Below the pieces are notes generated by a model. The model had not been told where the DNA came from and ran no database searches. It was given only the letters and a program-made list of their open reading frames with translations. Of a stretch of DNA of 64,000 bases, positions 1-11,205 are shown one piece after another; position 1 is the first letter of the stretch, and each line of letters opens with the position of its first letter. The position numbers and the translations under genes were made by a program. Origin of the DNA: Hygrocybe punicea (lineage: Eukaryota > Basidiomycota > Agaricomycetes > Agaricales > Hygrophoraceae); the NCBI GenBank assembly GCA_963556145.1, contig OY744466.1, positions 5,565,820-5,629,819 on the forward strand. Reading direction: 5' to 3'.

Positions 1-1
1 T

Positions 2-1057
2 AAATCTTTCAAAGATCAAATTCCTCTCCCTGTCCAACTCAGCATCTTTCTCAACCATATTGGTCACTACGGAAACGCGTCGTCTGTTGATGACATCGTG
101 GAATGGGCAGGAGTTGCACCTGGAACCGTCGTTAATTGCACAAAGCGGTGCATGTTAGCGATCATTAGTCTTCATGACCGAGCCATGTCCCTGCCGATGG
201 AGAACGAAATACGCTCCTCTAATGGTTGGAGTGAGAGGAAGGTGATTCTGGAATGGCGGAACAGCTGGTTGGCCGTTGATGGAACAACATTCCCTCTTTT
301 CCAGAAGCCGGGTCTACACGGAGAAGCATGGTTCGACAAGTCTTCGCAGTACTCGATGAACGGTCAATTTATCATTCTGCTTCATAATCTTCGCATCATC
401 GACTACTCACTTGGGCACACTGGAAGTGCCCATGACTCCTACGCATTCCAGAGCACCCGCATCTCCTCCGATCATCAAACATTCCTCCCCGAACACGAAT
501 GGATGTGGGCCGACTCAGCATACCCAGTCCGACCTTGGTGTGTCCCACCATTTCGGAAATGGCCCAATACTGAACTTTCTCGTGAACAAAGACGCTTCAA
601 TTACTGTTTATCAACTGTGCGAGTCCGAGCTGAACATGCAATCGGCCTCCTCAAGGGCCGATTCCAATCCCTCCGCAAACTTCGTATCCAGATCGGCTCT
701 CACAAACTTCACAAGTGGGCAATTTTATGGGCCCGTTGCTGTGTAGTGCTTCATAATCTTATCATTCAATTTGAGGGCGATGACTCCGATACTACATGGA
801 GGGACCGATGCACATTTTCAACCCTACATGATGGCGATGACAGCACTGATCCGGGTTACGATTTCTACAACCGTTTGGTTCAGGTCAATGCTGAGGATGG
901 TGAGGAGGATGGGGACACAATGGCAGATGTCGATGATGATGATGATAGTGCTCCTGCCCCTCCGATTGCTCGGGCAGGGGCGGTATTTCGTGAAAATTTA
1001 CTGAACGTACCTCTGTCCAGTTGGCTATACGCACCTCCACCTTCTCAGGCAACGTAA
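2..1057 (+). CDS. Harbinger/PIF-type DDE transposase (DDE_Tnp_4), 5' end outside window
   Basis: The reading frame is open from the first bases of the window to the stop at 1055-1057, so the N-terminus lies upstream. The upstream part (from base 2) encodes a plausible helix-turn-helix-like stretch. Counting from base 98, the acidic triad of DDE_Tnp_4 nucleases is visible: D61 in WLAVDGTTFP, D139 in WADSAYP and E179 in RAEHAIGLLKGRF. The C-terminus is acidic and repetitive (VDDDDDS). Harbinger transposases cut and paste DNA as nuclear endonucleases and usually need a Myb/SANT-like partner. Such a partner gene lies next door in convergent orientation, which supports a two-gene element. No stop or frameshift is seen in the visible part, so this copy may still encode a full catalytic domain. 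The true start codon cannot be placed. Confidence 0.88.
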   Translation, partial: KSFKDQIPLPVQLSIFLNHIGHYGNASSVDDIVEWAGVAPGTVVNCTKRCMLAIISLHDRAMSLPMENEIRSSNGWSERKVILEWRNSWLAVDGTTFPLFQKPGLHGEAWFDKSSQYSMNGQFIILLHNLRIIDYSLGHTGSAHDSYAFQSTRISSDHQTFLPEHEWMWADSAYPVRPWCVPPFRKWPNTELSREQRRFNYCLSTVRVRAEHAIGLLKGRFQSLRKLRIQIGSHKLHKWAILWARCCVVLHNLIIQFEGDDSDTTWRDRCTFSTLHDGDDSTDPGYDFYNRLVQVNAEDGEEDGDTMADVDDDDDSAPAPPIARAGAVFRENLLNVPLSSWLYAPPPSQAT

Positions 1058-1238
1058 ATCTCATTTATGACATGTGTTTTCTTTTTTTACCATCTGATTT
1101 TTTTTTTCACTCCTTTTCACGCTACATGTACATACCTCTGTACGATTAACCATCCCAATAGCGATTTTTTGGCTATAACATGTATATTGAGACCGAAAGA
1201 GACAAAAAAACATAGTACACGACGCAGACAAAACAAAT

Positions 1239-3086
1239 TTAACCCATCCCACCAGAATGCCTGCTTTCATCCGCTCCATATAAATCACCACCCTCAGAAG
1301 TTCCTGCAGCTCCGGTAAGATCAAGGCCCTGTTGGTCTGGTGTTAACTGCAGATTTGGAACCAGTGTATGGAGGGGCGGAGGCAGGGGCGGAGGCGGGGG
1401 CGGAAATCCAACCATTTGGTTTGAAACCGGTGTTTGGCCTTGGTTTTGAGAGCGGAGATGCTCGTACTGGATGTATAACTTCAGGATATTCTCCTGGGCA
1501 TCTTGCTGTTCATGAGCCTTGTTTGCCTGGATCTCCATATGCTCTTTCTCCCACTCCATTGCCGAAGTCGAGTAACGTAGTCGCAGACTTTCTGTTCTGT
1601 ACTTCTCGATTTTGACCTCTGCATCCTTCATGATTCGTTGATGTTCACGCTCCTTCTTCCGATCCATCATGTCCACAGTAGCCATGTAAATGTTATCTAG
1701 ATTTCCACCTGGGATTTGTTGCTCGAGTTCTGAATGAGATCGTCATCCACCTGCACGAGGAGGGCCATGTGGAGGTGCGGAACCACCACGGCCTCGTGCA
1801 GGTGTGCGTAGCAAAGGACGCTGCGTGGAAACAGCACTGGAGGGGCCAGGTTCAGGAGGAGGTGTGGCGGCAGGTGAACCACTCATTAATGGTGTGATGG
1901 GCAATGGGATTGGGCTCGGATAGGGTGAATAACGAGGGGATGATGATGTAGATGCATGATAAAACTCAAGTTGACACAGGGTGGAGAAATCAAATGGACC
2001 AGAAGTTTCTGGTGAATGGATGAATGGACTGGGCGGTGTGGGTGGATTAGAATATGGATTTCTTATGGGCTGAGTCACTGCTGATGTCTGGAAAGATGAC
2101 TCAAATAGTGATGATGGCAATGACGGATATGGAGCCTGCAAGGGGTGGGGTGGAATTACTGTCCAGGGGTTATTCGGAGCTGAGACCATATGCCCAAAAG
2201 GGAGAGTTTCTTCACCAGGCAGCATGGCTCTGTCAACCTGCTCCTCAACAACCTCAGCATCCTGGCCATCAGTCATCATATCGTCAGGTGGCGCTATGTG
2301 CGCTGCATTGGGAAATAGCAGCACGTGCACTTCGACTTGAAGATCTTGACCTGGTTGTGAAGACACAACATGAGGGTTGTAACTTGGAATGGATCTCCAA
2401 TAGCCATGCAGACGAGAAAACCATGGAAAATCGTGCTGAACCTTCACTAAGACATCCATCTTTGAATCAGTCCCATTTTCAGGCCTGCAATATTGAGAAC
2501 ACTCACTCACAAGATTCTGGTGCTCCGGGTGCACGGTTAACTGCTCCCATGTCAAGCCAGAACCTGTGGAGCCGAGGAGCATACATTTCTCGCGATATTT
2601 CTTCTTGAGACTTTATTGATGGCATCAGCACCAAGGAAAAAGGCGGAAAAAGATGGAAACAGGTTACACATACGTAGTAATTCGATCCGCAACCGATTTT
2701 GCGAACTTGGCGGGGTTTGCTTGGTAGTGCTGCAGATAATCAGGATTTCGGTCATTTCCAAAGACGTGTTGTGCAATCATTGCATGATACACGGATTTCT
2801 GTGTTTTGCCAACATCCTGACGACGCCCTTCAGCTCTTGCATCTTGAGTTGAATCGGAAAACAGCATGTGTCGCTCCGCAGGGTATTCATCCAGCCAGTC
2901 GATGAGCCTTTCAGTCCTGGATGAATCATGCGAATCGGACCAGGAAACCTTGAAGGTCTCGACAGCAGCCCCAGGGGTTTGCTTCTGCTTTCCTTTCGGA
3001 GGCATGCGGGGTTGTTTGGTGGATGGAGGTGAACAACGAGGTGAGTTATCGATTGCCCTTCTGCGTTTTCCTACCTTGTTTGCCAT
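1239..3086 (-). pseudogene. SANT/Myb-like accessory protein of the Harbinger element, one in-frame TGA
   Basis: The ATG is at 3086. Exon 1 (3086 to about 2668) encodes a basic N-terminus followed by a helical DNA-binding-like region (KVSWSDSHDSSRTERLIDWL). An intron of about 60 nt joins it near 2605 to KKYREKCMLLGSTGSG, a motif I associate with fungal Harbinger partner proteins. The rest is a Pro/Ser-rich low-complexity region and a charged, probably coiled-coil C-terminus (MATVDMMDRKKEREHQRIMKDA at 1685 and below). The Pro-rich exon and the C-terminal part are in the same frame, separated only by a TGA at complement 1743-1745. A CGA to TGA change would explain it. In this superfamily the partner binds the terminal repeats and recruits the transposase. 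A 21-nt intron over the TGA is too short to be credible, so I treat the copy as probably disrupted. Confidence 0.6.
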
Positions 3087-3220
3087 ATACTAATCCGTTT
3101 CATACTCTGAACTCAAAGGGTATGCCGGGCTTTTGCCGGCTGTTCAACATAGACCCTGACAGCGCGTCCCACCACATGATTTGAAGGCGCCTAATGGAGC
3201 CTGCGCATTTCTGTTCCTTC

Positions 3221-6040
3221 ATGACAAAGTCGACAGAACTCACAATTAAAGCACAAGAACAACAAAAAGAAAAGACATTTGAAGAATTAGTTCCTGAAGT
3301 ATATCACGAGTATCGTGATGTTTTTGAACCATCTGGTTTCGACAAACTACCTGCAAGGAAACCATGAGATCATGCCATCAAATTGAAACCTGATGCACCG
3401 GATCACCATGACTGCAAGCTCTATCCATTATCACCCATAGAACGACAAGATCTCAATAAATTCCTTGATGAGAATTTGAAGACTGGAAGGATATGACCAT
3501 CAAAATCACCATATGCCTCTCCTTTCTTTTTTGTTTCCAAGAAGGATGCTGCTGAATGACGACCAATACAAGACTATTGCTGGTTGAATTCCTGGACTGT
3601 TGATGACAAATATCCACTCCCATTGATCAATGACATCATCAATCAATTGGCAGATGTGAAATTCTTCACCAAGTTGGACGTCCGATGGGGATTTAATAAT
3701 GTCCGAATCAAAGAAGGAGACAAGCACAAAGCTGCCTTCTTAACACCAAAGGGATTATTTGAACCAACTGTCATGTTTTTCGGATTAAAGAATTCACCGC
3801 TGACATTCCAATGACTGATGAATCATGTTTTTCACTATGAAATACGAGAAGGTTGGTTATTGGTATACATGGATGATATCCTCATTTTTTTGAAGTCAAT
3901 TGAAGAAAATCAAAGATGAACAAAACAAGTTCTGAAGATCTTCCAGGAAAACAATCTGTTCCTAAAGCCGAAGAAGTGTACCTTCAATAAGGAAAAGGTC
4001 GATTACCTTGGGCTTGTTGTTGGACAAGGACAAGTCCAAATGGATCCAATCAAGACCAATGCCATCACCGATTGGCCGACACCTATGAACAAAACAGAAT
4101 TACAACGATTCATCGGCTTTCTCAACTTTTATCGATGCTTTGTGGAAAATTTCTCCCAAATTGCAGCACCATTACATCACCTGACGGGTAACGAGAAATG
4201 GAATTGGACTGAAGAACAACAAAATGCATTCAATTGGCTGAAGACAATCATAACAACCGATCCAATCCTCGTTTTACCTGTCCCTAACAAAAAGTTCATT
4301 CTGGAATGACTTCGCAATTGGTGCCATTTTGTCGCAAGAACAACCCGATGGTCTTTTCCGACCTGTTGCATATATGTCAACAACAATGAACCCAGCAGGG
4401 TGAAATTATCAAATTTTTGATAAAGAATTGCTTGCAATCATTCAGTGTTTCAAAGAATGGCGACAATTCCTCCTTGGCGCAAATGAACAAATTGACGTTT
4501 ACGCTGACCATTGTAATCTTGAATATTATCGTAAACCACAAGATCTTACATGACGACAAGCACAATGGATCGCTTTTCTACAAGATTATAACTTCCGTCT
4601 CCTATACCAAAAAGGATTGCAAAACAAAAAAGCTGATCTTCTTTCATGACATGTTGATCACAAACTGACAGATATCGACAATAAAGGTATGATTGGTTTG
4701 CCAGACTCATTATTCATAGTACCAGAGCAATCTATTTGTCAAATCCTACATTCTTCATCCTCATATGACAACATCATTTCCCTCCATCATGATAATCTGA
4801 CTGCGGGACATCCAGGACGTGACAAAATGATCGAATTAATTTTGCAATGACAACATGGCCAACCATCCGCAATGATGTTGAATGATTCATTGCTGGTTGT
4901 GCAGAGTGTCAACAAAATAAACCACGACGAGAGAAACAATTGGGTCCACTTTTCCCGCATGAAGTACCGCCCTACAATTGGCATACAATTTCCATCGATA
5001 TGATTGGCCCCTTGCCCGAATCACATGGTTTTGATGCCATTCTTGTCATCGTTGACAAACGGTCGAAACATCCGATTTTCATCGCCACAATACAACATTG
5101 ACGTCAGAAGGATGGGCACGATTATTCTGCGACTATGTCTTTAAATATTTTGGCATGCCACATTTTGTCATTTCCAATTGTGGCTCTGTTTTCGTTTCCT
5201 GTTTCATCACAGAGTTGTATTTGTTGATTGGTATCAAAGGAAGACCAACGACAGCTTATCATCCACGTGCAGATGGGCAAACCGAATGAATGAATCAGAA
5301 ATTGGAAATTTTCCTTCTCTATTTCACGAATTATCGACAAGACGATTGGAGTGAATGGCTCGCACTCACAGAGTTTGTGCTGGCCAAGCGGAAATCATTT
5401 GCAATCAAAACTTCCCCCTTTTTTGCCACGCAGGGACAGCATCCATGGACTGGCCTCAACATCGATATGCATATGTCCATTATAAATGAAGCCATCAGTG
5501 ATTTCATCACGGTAATGAAAGCCATACAAAAGAAAATCGGAGAAATCGCAGACACCACAAGACAAATGATGAAGGACAGGTGTGATAGTCACATCAAGGA
5601 TATTCTTTTCTCTCCCAGTGATAAAGTTTGGCTAAATGGAAAGAATCTGACCACAGATTGACCAAGCAAGAAATTGGACAATCAATGGTTCGGCCCATTC
5701 ACAATCCTCGACAAAGTCAGTTCTTCTTTGTACAGGTTAAAATTGCCAAAAGCTTGGAAAATCTTCCCCATCTTTAACGTTGCCTTACTTTCCCCCTTCC
5801 AACCTCCCACTACTGCAATACAACAAAAATACCATCTCCGCCCTCCCCCAGACATTATCGACAATGATGACCATTACGAAATAGAAACAATGCTTGACTC
5901 TTGCATACGCCGTAATAAATTATACTACCTCGTGCATTGGCTTGACTATCCTCACAATGAAGACTCCTGGATCCCTGCCGCTGACACTGTGTATTGCCAG
6001 GATCTCGTCGACGATTTTCACAAATCCCATCCCTGTGCTC
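3221..6040 (+). pseudogene. Gypsy pol polyprotein remnant (RT-RNase H-integrase-chromodomain)
   Basis: RT spans roughly 3300-3990 and keeps the YMDD box at 3866-3877. RNase H follows to about 4650. Integrase shows the HHCC zinc motif (HDNLTAGHPGRDKM near 4790, then CAECQQNK), the first catalytic Asp in HTISIDMIGPLP near 5000, and GQTE near 5280. The second catalytic Asp has changed: the family motif SDRG reads SNCG here (near 5175). A chromodomain-like block (YYLVHWLDYPHNEDSWIPA) lies at about 5925-5985. In-frame TGA codons are at 3365, 3494, 3557, 3812 and 3917, with more after the frameshift near 4306. All stops I could place are TGA, none TAA or TAG. The gene cannot encode an active protein. 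Downstream of the chromodomain an open Pro/Ser-rich frame runs to 6510. Confidence 0.88.
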
Positions 6041-6972
6041 CCTCTTCTTCCTCTCTCCATTTGTTATTTACATTACCTTCCTCTATTATTCCTCCTTTTT
6101 CCTCCTCCGCTATTTTACTTGCTATTTACCCTCATAATGCTGCCCTTATCGTCGATGGCTCAAAAAACCACAAATTCTGCAAATACTTCTTTCCTCCTGG
6201 TGTTACACACACCTACCTTTACGAGACCACCCCCATCAATGCTATCACCTCCATCATCGAAATCGCCCCTCCCATTGTTGCCCCTGCTCATATCACCAAT
6301 ACCACTGGTGTCTACAACCTCGACTTTAATACTCGCAAAAAAACCTGTCCTTATGCCTTCCCCATCCTGCATTGTTATCGCCTGCCTTCACCTATCCCCT
6401 CTGCTGCCCTTTCCCATGACTACGATGTCACGACACCTCACTGCTTCTCCCTCCTTCCTTCCTCGTTTATCCATGATCATCCCATTAACCCCAATCACCT
6501 CGTTTATTGATCCTGCCTGCCCTAATGACTTTCATATATATATTCTCCTCTTCTTTTTCTTTCCCTGCTTTCACTCCTTTCTTCTTCACTTCCATGTCTG
6601 CCTCCACTGTCTTTCTTCCTTCTTCCCCCTATTTCCATCAGCTTCCCCCCCATTTTCATATTCCTTGTTTGAAATGCCATTTCTGTCATCATGATGTCCG
6701 CTTTACTGTTGACCTGTGGCCCCCTTCTTCTTTTGGCTCCGTCCACCTGCGATGGAGTCATACACAGCGGCACAATCAATGAAATCGCAGTAAGGATCAA
6801 CGGGGTCATCAGACAACCAAACAGGGACAGTTGGAGGAATGGCAGGAGGGGGAGGGCCCAGGGGACATGCAGAGTAGAAGACAGGGGGAGCGTAAGAAAG
6901 GTCAATGCTGAGATGAGCAATGGACAACGTCCTTCTGGTTAATTGGGACGATTCCCCTTGTTCCGGGGGTAT

Positions 6973-7536
6973 TGTCACGTTTCACCCCGATTTAACCACT
7001 GCTTCTGTACCCTGCATCCAACAATGACATCATTGCTTGGGTCCAGAACATTGTTGATGACAACCAAAGACAGTATCCTGATCCTCACAATTACCCTCAT
7101 CATCTGATCACCGCTGACGAGTTACCAACATCACACACTCTCATACATGCACTTAATAACACCATGCAGCACAACCATCGCATCAGCTGTCTATTGACAC
7201 CAGACCTGCAATGCAGTCGTTGGCCACCACAATGGCACCCCAAAACGTGTAGACCATGAACCAAGCGAAGACACCATTCATCTCGGAGCTCAGCCTCCTT
7301 GCTGCCACACATCATGATGAAGAAGCCTGCCCTGAAGTCATTATAGTATATAAACCTGAACATTTGTAGTCAGTAAATCCCAAGTTTAGTTTAGCTACTC
7401 TTCCCCTGATCGCTACCTTGACTACCCAGACAACTTCCCCTCCCCTTTCCATCTTTGTATTCACTTATCTTCTCATTACATCCTCAGTTTGGTTAATTGT
7501 TGCCAGAGTCCACAATTAAGATCGTGATCCGTAACA
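6973..7536 (+). repeat. 3' LTR of the Gypsy element
   Basis: The segment starts TGTCACG and ends CCGTAACA, i.e. TG...CA with inverted termini like the two solo LTRs further right (TGTTAC...GTAACA). The last 40 bases are clearly related to the ends of those solo LTRs. A TATA-like box (AGTATATAAAC) lies at about 7346. The base before the LTR follows a G-rich run at 6964-6969, a possible polypurine tract. No 5' partner remains for comparison. Between 6510 and 6972 there is an untranslated stretch with only antisense open frames of unknown value. Confidence 0.65.
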
Positions 7537-7737
7537 ACAAACCAGGATTGAGAAAAGAAATAGATGAAATTGTATCACCAGGCGTGCAATTGCATGTGCT
7601 GCTGTTTGGCCTCAAATTAGCATTGTGTTCTGGGAATCCCACTCAAAATTTATACTTCTCCAAGATTTTTAACTTGTTGGATTGAGAAAAGGATCAGCTG
7701 CCTCTTTTGGTTTTAAGTTCAATATAGAAATTGGACT

Positions 7738-8406
7738 TCAAGAAGTTGGTAACCCTTGTTGGCAGGTGATTTTGATGTAAAACATCAAGTCAGCACTAAG
7801 GTCATCACATTGATTGTTAGCATTACAGCAGGTTGTGACAGGTGTCAGACCAGATATGAATGGTTCCAGAGCTGTTGGCTGTGCAGGGGTCAAAAAAATC
7901 CTGTAAACATGCATTGTACTCACCACAGCATGGCTCATGGTAAATTTTCATCTTGCCCCAACAACTGAGCTGAATGTAGAAGCATTATGCTGAGATACCA
8001 ATACTGGTAAGTTTGTAGTCTCTTGTAGGGGAAGAAATTTCTTGAAAAAATCTTCAATGGGCATCAGTCCAATGAATTGACAACGTGTTTCTTTTGCCAA
8101 TTGCAGGTAGTAGTCATGGCTAGATGTTGACAGGTCATTGGATGAGTAGACTTGGCTTCCAGCTTTGTTGGGCTTGTAGTGGGGGGTTGTATATCTTGGC
8201 TTGCCAGAGACTGTATGAGAGTGTTTGTCAGGTGATGAACTGAAATGATTGTGTAGAGTCATGGCATTTCCAGTGATCTTCAAGGCCATTTCCTGGTACT
8301 GACCATATATAATAACTTTATACAGCTCTGGTAGCAATACATTGGAAAATTTGCCCCAAAATCTGACATGGTGGGATGGTTTAAAGTTATCAGATGCCAT
8401 GTGCAA
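7738..8406 (-). pseudogene. possible FunK1-type fungal kinase remnant, N-terminal region only
   Basis: Minus-strand frames 8406-7948 and 7938-7738 read as protein-like text: PIEDFFKKFLPL, STFSSVVGAR, then AQPTALEPFISGLTP and a final block SADLMFYIKIT. The order resembles the N-terminal part of agaricomycete FunK1 protein kinases, where a stretch on 'KPD...' is followed by an acidic 'ELxxEFK' segment. The match is from memory of the family, not a search, and conserved residues are degraded (KPD reads EPF). The kinase domain would lie left of 7738, but the Gypsy LTR ends at 7536 and nothing kinase-like is seen between. A frame change is needed near 7945. If real, this is a truncated fossil. Confidence 0.3.
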
Positions 8407-10540
8407 ATTTTGAACAAAATTGGTAGACTGGTTTTGAAGCTATAGTGCAAACCAGAGTCAGAAAGTGATAGGAGGAGCACATTACTGTATCTCAAGAATG
8501 CATTCACCAAAGTGTCCTGAAGATGTTTCCAATGAAATCTGGTGATTAAATAACTTCCAGAACAAGTGTTTCCATATTGGTGACTGTCAAGAAACATGTG
8601 ATATGTAAGCAGGGTATGAGGAGCACATTGCTATATCTCAACAATAAATTCATAAAAGGGTCTGGTAGATGATTCCATTGAAATCTAATGGTGAAAAAAA
8701 TCCTGAGAACAGGTTATTTGACATTGCTAACTGTCCAAAAACATGTGCTATGGTGGGTCATAACCAGTAAAAGCCAGGATGGCAAGGTGAACATAACTAA
8801 GGATATTGTTCTCCTCGTTGACTTCAAGGGTGGTGTAGCAGTGGTTGTTGAACTCATGGATGGAGGAGGCTTATTGCAGAATGTCCATGGGTGGTTGGTT
8901 GGTTGGTGGGATAAAACTTTGTGGTGGGAGCAGGGTTGATGTTGACAATACAAGAGCTTGTCAATTGTTTGCTTCCATGCATGGAATGCATTCAAGACAA
9001 TTTCCTAAGCTTGCCTCAGAACACAACATTTGAACAATGTCTGCTTGCATTGTCGTCTGCTCAGCACACAACATCTTCTACACTGGACAATTGGTCAGAC
9101 ACAAACCCATAGTTTGGTGCCACACATGTCAAACTCTGTGACAACTATGGTGGGTGGCTAATTTTAGGCACTGGCTTGTGTGATCATTAGGAGCATTGTT
9201 TGGATCACAATGTGGCATGATCTGACTGAAATTGGCGCATGTTTGGCTGCACAGATTATGGGACAATAATGGAGAATGGCCAGGTGGTAGAATTGGATAT
9301 TGATCAGCCCATTGGAGCATCTTTGGCTGTCCTGTCACAGAAGAAATATATAGTTGACTTGACAGAGCAACTGCAACCACAACCCTTAGCAAACTTAGAT
9401 ACAATGTCATAGCCTATACTAACCAACAAGACAGAATCATGCTCTCTGTCAAGTCTTCCAACACTGCCACCATAGCCCTTCTTCATGAGGCTAACATCCT
9501 CGCTGATCACAACATGCAATCACTGTACAGGCTCCCTCCTTCAATGTTTGATAGTGAACTCAAGGCAACAGTTGTCCAACCCTCTGACTGCTGCAATATC
9601 ACTGCATTTTTGCTGCAGCATGCCTCATTATAGCCGACAAGTGGAAGGCATTCATCCAGGGCACATTGGATGGTGACCAGGAAACCATCAGCCACAAGGC
9701 TTACTACACTTGGTTCCAATCCATGGTGACATATCCACAACATCCTGGTTGTGCAGGATGCTCACCTGACACAGATTCTGTAGGCTGATGCCAATGACTT
9801 TCCACTGACAATCACAGTGAGTGGTGAGATCAGGTTTCTGGTGATGAGAGCGGCATTCAGTGAACAGTGCCTGTGCACTGCTGTTCACAGCAACCCTTCT
9901 ATAACTGCTTCAAGGTCCTTTCGCACCACACCTGGGAGTGACTGTGGAAGGAGAGGAAGTGCAAGATGTCCGCATTGGTCCACATTGCCACAAAAGAAGG
10001 TAGACCTATTGGAGGCAAGGACAGGTGTGTGATGCTGTGGGAGTGACCTGTATTTTAACAGACAACTAATGGTTTCAATTTCACAGCTCTGAGGAAGAGG
10101 TGATGGCAAAGCGCATCTAGAAAGTTATGAAGGCACTGCAATCTTGGCAGAATGGCATAGAATGGTTGCCCAACTCTTGTGACAGTGAAAATGGAGTGGT
10201 GGAGACAGAAGCTCTCTTGGAGAGCTTAATGGTCTGGTTGGGGTGGGAGTTAGCAAGACAATACTCAGGACCTGCAGGCAAGTTTTCCATGTTGACTTTT
10301 TCAAAGTGGTCCCAACTGACTATATGTGCCCAGGAGAACATGGTCAGGACAAGGCCCAAAAGTTTAGGGCAGAGTTGGCTTCAGAGACAGAGGTGGTGGA
10401 AATTTGGCTGATGTACATCCAGTACTTCAAATTGAAGTCAGAGAAAGCAGTGCCATGGATGGTGCTGAACAGCAGTTTAGCAGAGATATGGACAGTGACC
10501 CCAGACTTGGGTGTTGAAAAGTTCATCACCCTGTCAGAGA
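8407..10540. other. CpG-poor intergenic sequence without a recognisable gene
   Basis: Short open frames on both strands do not join into anything I recognise. CpG is almost absent (one CpG in 8701-9000), while TpG and CpA are common, as expected for old methylated repeat DNA. The plus-strand frame 10243-10668 (VDFFKVVPTDY, ETEVVEIWLMYIQYF) looks somewhat protein-like but matches no family I know. It runs into the palindrome at 10541. Confidence 0.5.
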
Positions 10541-10970
10541 TAGTGAAATGCATGGGTAGGGGTACAATGTATAATGCATTTGATTTGGTATTTTTATTAC
10601 AGGGTGGATTCTTGGAAAGTGCCATTATTTTATGGCTGGGTAGGTATATGATGCATCTACATGTTTGATTATCCACGGGTACAAAAATTCTCAGTGCAAT
10701 CATATCTAATTCTGCATTTCAAGCCAAGGGGTATAAAACCTTGGACTAAATGAGCTTTGATGGGTTTTTTGTACCCCTGGACTTGAAAAGCAGATTTAGA
10801 TATGATTGCATTGAGAATTTTTGTACCTGTGGATAATCAAACATGTAGATGCATCATATACCTACTCAGCCATGTCAAAGTAATGGCACTTTTCCAAGAA
10901 CCCACCTTGTAATCAAAATACCAAATCAAATGCATTATATATTGTACCTCTACCTATGCATTTCACTGGT
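10541..10970. repeat. Large imperfect palindrome (foldback element), about 200-bp arms
   Basis: The left arm (10541-10740) and right arm (10762-10970) are reverse complements over nearly their full length, separated by a loop of about 21 bases (10741-10761). Matching landmarks from the loop outward are GGGGTATAAAACC with GGGTTTTTTGTACCCC, then CAATCATATCTAA with its complement, CTACATGTTTGATTATCC with its complement, CTTGGAAAGTGCCATTA with its complement, and AGTGAAATGCAT at the outer edge. Differences are scattered single bases and small indels. The structure is that of a foldback/MITE-like element or a hairpin-RNA locus. No open frame is associated with it. Confidence 0.85.
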
Positions 10971-11205
10971 CAGAGACTGACCCTGATTTATGCCTTGGTT
11001 TTGCCAACCAGTAGCCTGCTGTCTTCATCCCTGTCTGAAGGAAGTTGGAGGTCCTGACCTGGCAGTGGTCTCTCAAACTCCAGGCCAAGTTTGATGAGCA
11101 GGGCACAGTGCAGACAGCTTGTCAGCCTAAGCCTTCACCCTGCACCACCCCAATTTCAAAACCCTCCACCTGTCTTGGCATCAACAATGCTCTGTTACAC
11201 TACAA

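Larger units (their letters stand above)
2..3157. mobile_element. Harbinger-like DNA transposon (left end outside window)
   Basis: The element consists of the transposase and its convergent SANT-like partner. The likely right end is the GC-rich segment at about 3118-3157, which ends in ACATAGACCCTG and contains a short hairpin (GCCGG...GCCGG). The left terminal repeat lies outside the window, so neither TIR nor TSD can be confirmed. The boundary is set by the first recognisable Gypsy sequence just downstream. Position 1058-1238 holds only T-rich and A-rich spacer between the two convergent genes. Confidence 0.55.
3160..7536 (+). mobile_element. Ty3/Gypsy chromodomain retrotransposon, 5'-truncated
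   Basis: Reverse transcriptase, RNase H, integrase and a C-terminal chromodomain-like segment are followed by a 3' LTR. Gag, protease and the 5' LTR are missing, because the Harbinger element abuts the RT region. This order (RT, RH, IN, chromodomain) is that of chromoviruses. All coding parts are interrupted by TGA codons, and at least one deletion (near 4306) shifts the frame. Confidence 0.85.

Noticed and set aside
411..1004. Additional plus-strand frames inside the Harbinger transposase
   Set aside because: Shadow frames of the transposase gene, without motifs.
5894..6694. 266-codon Leu/Ser/Pro-rich frame downstream of the Gypsy chromodomain
   Set aside because: It is the shadow of a pyrimidine-rich stretch; the chromodomain frame runs in another phase over the same bases.
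6522..6978. Antisense frames before the Gypsy 3' LTR
   Set aside because: Two overlapping minus frames open by the C/T-rich composition; no motif seen.
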